A program made the position numbers and the translations under genes. Of a stretch of 32,716 bases of DNA, positions 30,507 to 32,716 are shown one piece after another. The stretch is from Haplomitrium mnioides (taxonomy: Eukaryota > Marchantiophyta > Haplomitriopsida > Calobryales): NCBI GenBank assembly GCA_049999725.1, contig JBNGIS010013946.1, forward strand, positions 1 through 32,716, in the 5' to 3' direction. Position 1 is the stretch's first letter, and the number at the start of each line of letters is the position of its first letter. The notes under the pieces were generated by a model. That model made no database searches and was not told where the DNA came from. It saw nothing but the letters and a program-made list of their open reading frames with translations.

Positions 30507-31774
30507 TCAACTAAAGGAGGTACGTCCCATAATTATGTCCAGACGTCTAGAAAGTTCAGGGGTTATCATCAACGATAGTCGGCTTGCAAAAGAAATTGCT
30601 GCACTCAACATTTGCAGCTACAGCAATCTTCCGTGCAACAAACGAGTGTCTATCACGCACTGTACTCCACTCCAGTGGAATAAACTATGTCATTTACAAC
30701 TGTTGCCAGGGTGCTCTTTACAATAGTGTCTTCTGATCTGTGTTCCGAAGGATCGTTGTTGTAGCATGTGGCTTCATTTCAACTCATTCTGAACCAGCTG
30801 ACATAATAGTCTACAAAACAGGACTGAACTTCTAAATGAACAGTTTGGGGAGTATTGTCCAAAGAGAGATGAACTGATGGTCTCGTGGAGCATTGTGACT
30901 TGAGTTTGATTTGTAGGAGAGTTGTTTCCTACGTCCCTCACATATCAAGTTGAAGTATGTTGTTGAAATAATCGCAACATTTGAAATAGGGTGAGCATGT
31001 TGAATCAAAGTTTCCAGTTCCATGATTTTCAATCTCCTTGAGTTTTAAGCAACATTGAAGACACTGAGCCGACTTTCAAAACACCTACCATTTAGCAGAA
31101 GCCGGACGTTGTCCGAATTCTGCTTCCATTTTATTATCGCATGCATCGCACATTACAATGTTTAGTCCTCGTAGATCACATATGCTAGGAAAATCGAGGA
31201 ACTGTTCGCGGCTTGTCAGTTGACCAAATTTCAGCAATATTGTAGAAATCGCTAAAGACTTCTTGGTGCATTTGAGTTTCCACTAGTCGTCCCTCTTGGT
31301 ATAGAGCAAAGTAGTAGATATCCGAATAATGCTGCGTATTGGTGATCGGGTCGACTAGCTGCAGGTGGGACTAGCTGCATCATAGCGTAGGGTGTCGAAT
31401 ATCTCAAAGTTGCCGTGCGGGTTCACATGAAATTTGCAGTCTGCTTGTGGGTTTGGTGGAGTAGGGGATGTCCGTCGAGGTTCTGGCTCCACGATTGCCT
31501 CGGTTTTCGGGTCCACCTTATACAAACGTAACTGGCAATTCTTGAAAACAAGCCTCCATGGAAGATTTTGGAGATATTCTTCATCCAACAGCCACCAGTT
31601 ATTGTCCCAGCTGTTGGAGGTGAGATAGTTGCTCTTGTTTTTGCTGGCGTTGGATTGAGAGAGCAGCTAGAGGAGGCAGACTAGTGCTACCATGTTTTTG
31701 CTGGCGTTGGATTGAGAGAGCAGCTGGAGGAGGCAGACTAGTGCTACCTTAACAACCATGCATTTGGAGGGCAT
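30507..31774 (-). pseudogene. secreted-protein gene, damaged copy 2
   Basis: Start ATG at 31774 under a clean TATA box. The signal peptide reads MPSKCMVVKVALVCLL. A 57-bp in-frame duplication then repeats it, and the second pass has TAG where the first has CAG. The mature part resembles copy 1 (NSWDNNWWLLDEEYL, WRLVFKNCQLRLYKVDPK, EPRRTSPTPPNPQADCKF) until YDAASPTCS, where an indel causes a stop at 31355. A second frame then matches copy 1 again (HYSDIYYFALYQEGRL). The exon-2 block FLDFPSICDLRGLNI and a last exon (MLSAAISFASRLSLM, TPELSRRLDIIMGRTSFS) are open. The last intron has lost its CAG end. Several independent lesions make this a pseudogene. Confidence 0.75.
31637..31750 (-). repeat. 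57-bp tandem duplication in the signal peptide of copy 2
   Basis: Two copies (31637-31693 and 31694-31750) are exactly 57 bp apart and differ at two or three sites. As 57 is 19 codons the frame is kept, but the translation-distal copy has CAG changed to TAG. Copy 1 has a single unit here. Confidence 0.95.
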
Positions 31775-31885
31775 GATACCTGCACGAACAAACCGATTCA
31801 CAGACTTTGTGCAAGCAAAGTGTCTGGCTTCTAGGCAAAGAGTGACGAGAGGAGAGGAGGTGCAGGATCAAGACATGTGCACAGG

Positions 31886-31892
31886 TTTTATA
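31886..31892 (-). promoter_or_regulatory. TATA box of gene copy 2
   Basis: Minus strand TATAAAA, inside GAACTATAAAACCTGTG, is 112 nt above the ATG. The leader below it is CT-rich as in copy 1. The promoter is better preserved than in copy 1 although the coding part is broken. Confidence 0.68.
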
Positions 31893-32342
31893 GTTCTGCC
31901 AGGGAAACCAGCAATAGAAAAAGTCCACCAAAGCAGATCGGCAATCTTCAATTTTGGTATTGGCCGTTAGCTGCAGCACATGATGCTTCTATTGCATGTA
32001 TTGAACCGAGTCTTCAAGTAACGTTAAGCAGATCTTTAGACTTACTAAGAGACGTCTAAAGTGACAATACTGCAGCCCTAGCTGGATCATAATTGAGGGG
32101 GTCTCTACATACAAACATACACTTCAGCAACATACATGCACAAATTGTTTATTCATCATTGAACTCTTGTCAAAATCAAACAAAGTCTTACAAGAGTCTA
32201 GTGAACTCAAGAATGCAAGGAATGGTGTACAATTTGACAAAGTTGCATAAGAGTCTAGTCAACTAAAGAATGGTGTACAAGTACAACAGAAGACAGAAAG
32301 GAATGTAGAATGGTGGACAAGTACAATGGAAGACATGAATTG

Positions 32343-32442
32343 NNNNNNNNNNNNNNNNNNNNNNNNNNNNNNNNNNNNNNNNNNNNNNNNNNNNNNNNNN
32401 NNNNNNNNNNNNNNNNNNNNNNNNNNNNNNNNNNNNNNNNNN
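32343..32442. other. assembly gap, exactly 100 N
   Basis: A run of 100 undetermined bases is a usual placeholder for a scaffold gap of unknown size. An open frame through it is meaningless. Confidence 0.99.
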
Positions 32443-32716
32443 GACGTCTAAAGTGACAATACTGCAGCCCTAGCTGGATCATAATTGAGCGGGTCTCTAC
32501 ATACAAACATACACTTCAGCAACATACATGCAGAAATTGTTTATTCATCATTGAACTCTTGTCAAAATCAAACAAAGTCTTACAAGAGTCTAGTGAACTC
32601 AAGAATGCAAGGAATGGTGTGCAATTTGACAAAGTTGCATAAGAGTCTAGTCAACTAAAGAATGGTGTACAAGTACAACAGAAGACAGAAAGGAATGTAG
32701 AATGGTGGACAAGTAC
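32443..32716. repeat. near-identical copy of 32051-32324 after the gap
   Basis: All 274 bases after the gap align without indels to 32051-32324, with three substitutions seen by eye (GGGGG to GCGGG, CACAAA to CAGAAA, GTGTACA to GTGTGCA). It is either a third tandem unit or the same locus placed twice. Confidence 0.93.

Larger units (their letters stand above)
30014..32280 (-). repeat. tandem duplication, unit 2
   Basis: It begins TGAGGAATCTGGCA and follows unit 1 in the same order: downstream block, exons, promoter, and an upstream zone with short repeats of TCTAGTCAACT.AAGAATG. It lacks the 10 bp CTCCACGCAG found in unit 1 near the left edge. Confidence 0.88.

Noticed and set aside
32255-32506. 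83-codon minus frame across the N run
   Set aside because: It is created by reading through undetermined bases.
1-32716. tRNA, rRNA or organelle-derived genes
   Set aside because: No cloverleaf-like or rRNA-like sequence was recognised by eye; the only tRNA-related match is the short primer binding site.

Overview
This window looks like repeat-rich nuclear DNA from a land plant. The evidence is layers of Ty1/copia and Ty3/gypsy LTR retrotransposons, a chromodomain gypsy lineage primed by initiator tRNA-Met, long LTRs of the TGTCA...TGACA type, and a short plant-type telomeric tract (CCCTAAA). I cannot place the species. A run of exactly 100 N near the right end shows a draft scaffold.

Left part (1-6867): the 3' end of a Ty1/copia element with polypurine tract and a 218-bp 3' LTR, abutting a decayed gypsy RT/RNase H piece. 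Then come members of one long LTR family (called LTR family 1 here): a truncated minus copy, a complete solo copy (3782-6567) and a 104-bp minus fragment.

Middle (6868-15370): a nest about five layers deep. A plus-strand gypsy protease-RT fragment is split by an LTR-family-1 copy. That copy is split by a minus-strand, internally deleted gypsy element with PBS and PPT. The 5' LTR of this element holds a solo LTR of family 1 with a perfect GTGAC target duplication. That solo LTR holds another solo LTR of the same family with a near-perfect 5-bp duplication. Minisatellites of 38-39 bp inside these LTRs create false open frames.

Right-middle (15371-25440): a second copia fragment of the first family is broken by a minus-strand chromodomain gypsy element (3' LTR, chromodomain, integrase, RT, protease, gag; all decayed). 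Its RT carries a deletion sealed with about four telomere units. The gag is cut by another long LTR-family-1 copy, which grades into GC-rich tandem repeats including a clean 121-bp array.

Right end (25441-32716): the composition changes. After about 1.6 kb with no recognised gene and a small copia RNase H fragment, two direct tandem units of about 2.3-2.5 kb follow. Each carries a minus-strand TATA-box gene, apparently multi-exon, for a small predicted secreted protein that I do not recognise. The left copy has an intact first exon but a one-base frame change in the putative last exon. The right copy has a stop in a duplicated signal peptide but keeps the last exon open. A 100-N gap is followed by a near-identical repeat of the sequence before it, either a third unit or an assembly duplication.

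No host gene of known function was recognised. Nearly all coding-like signal is retrotransposon remains; the tandem secreted-protein locus is the one candidate for an undescribed gene family.
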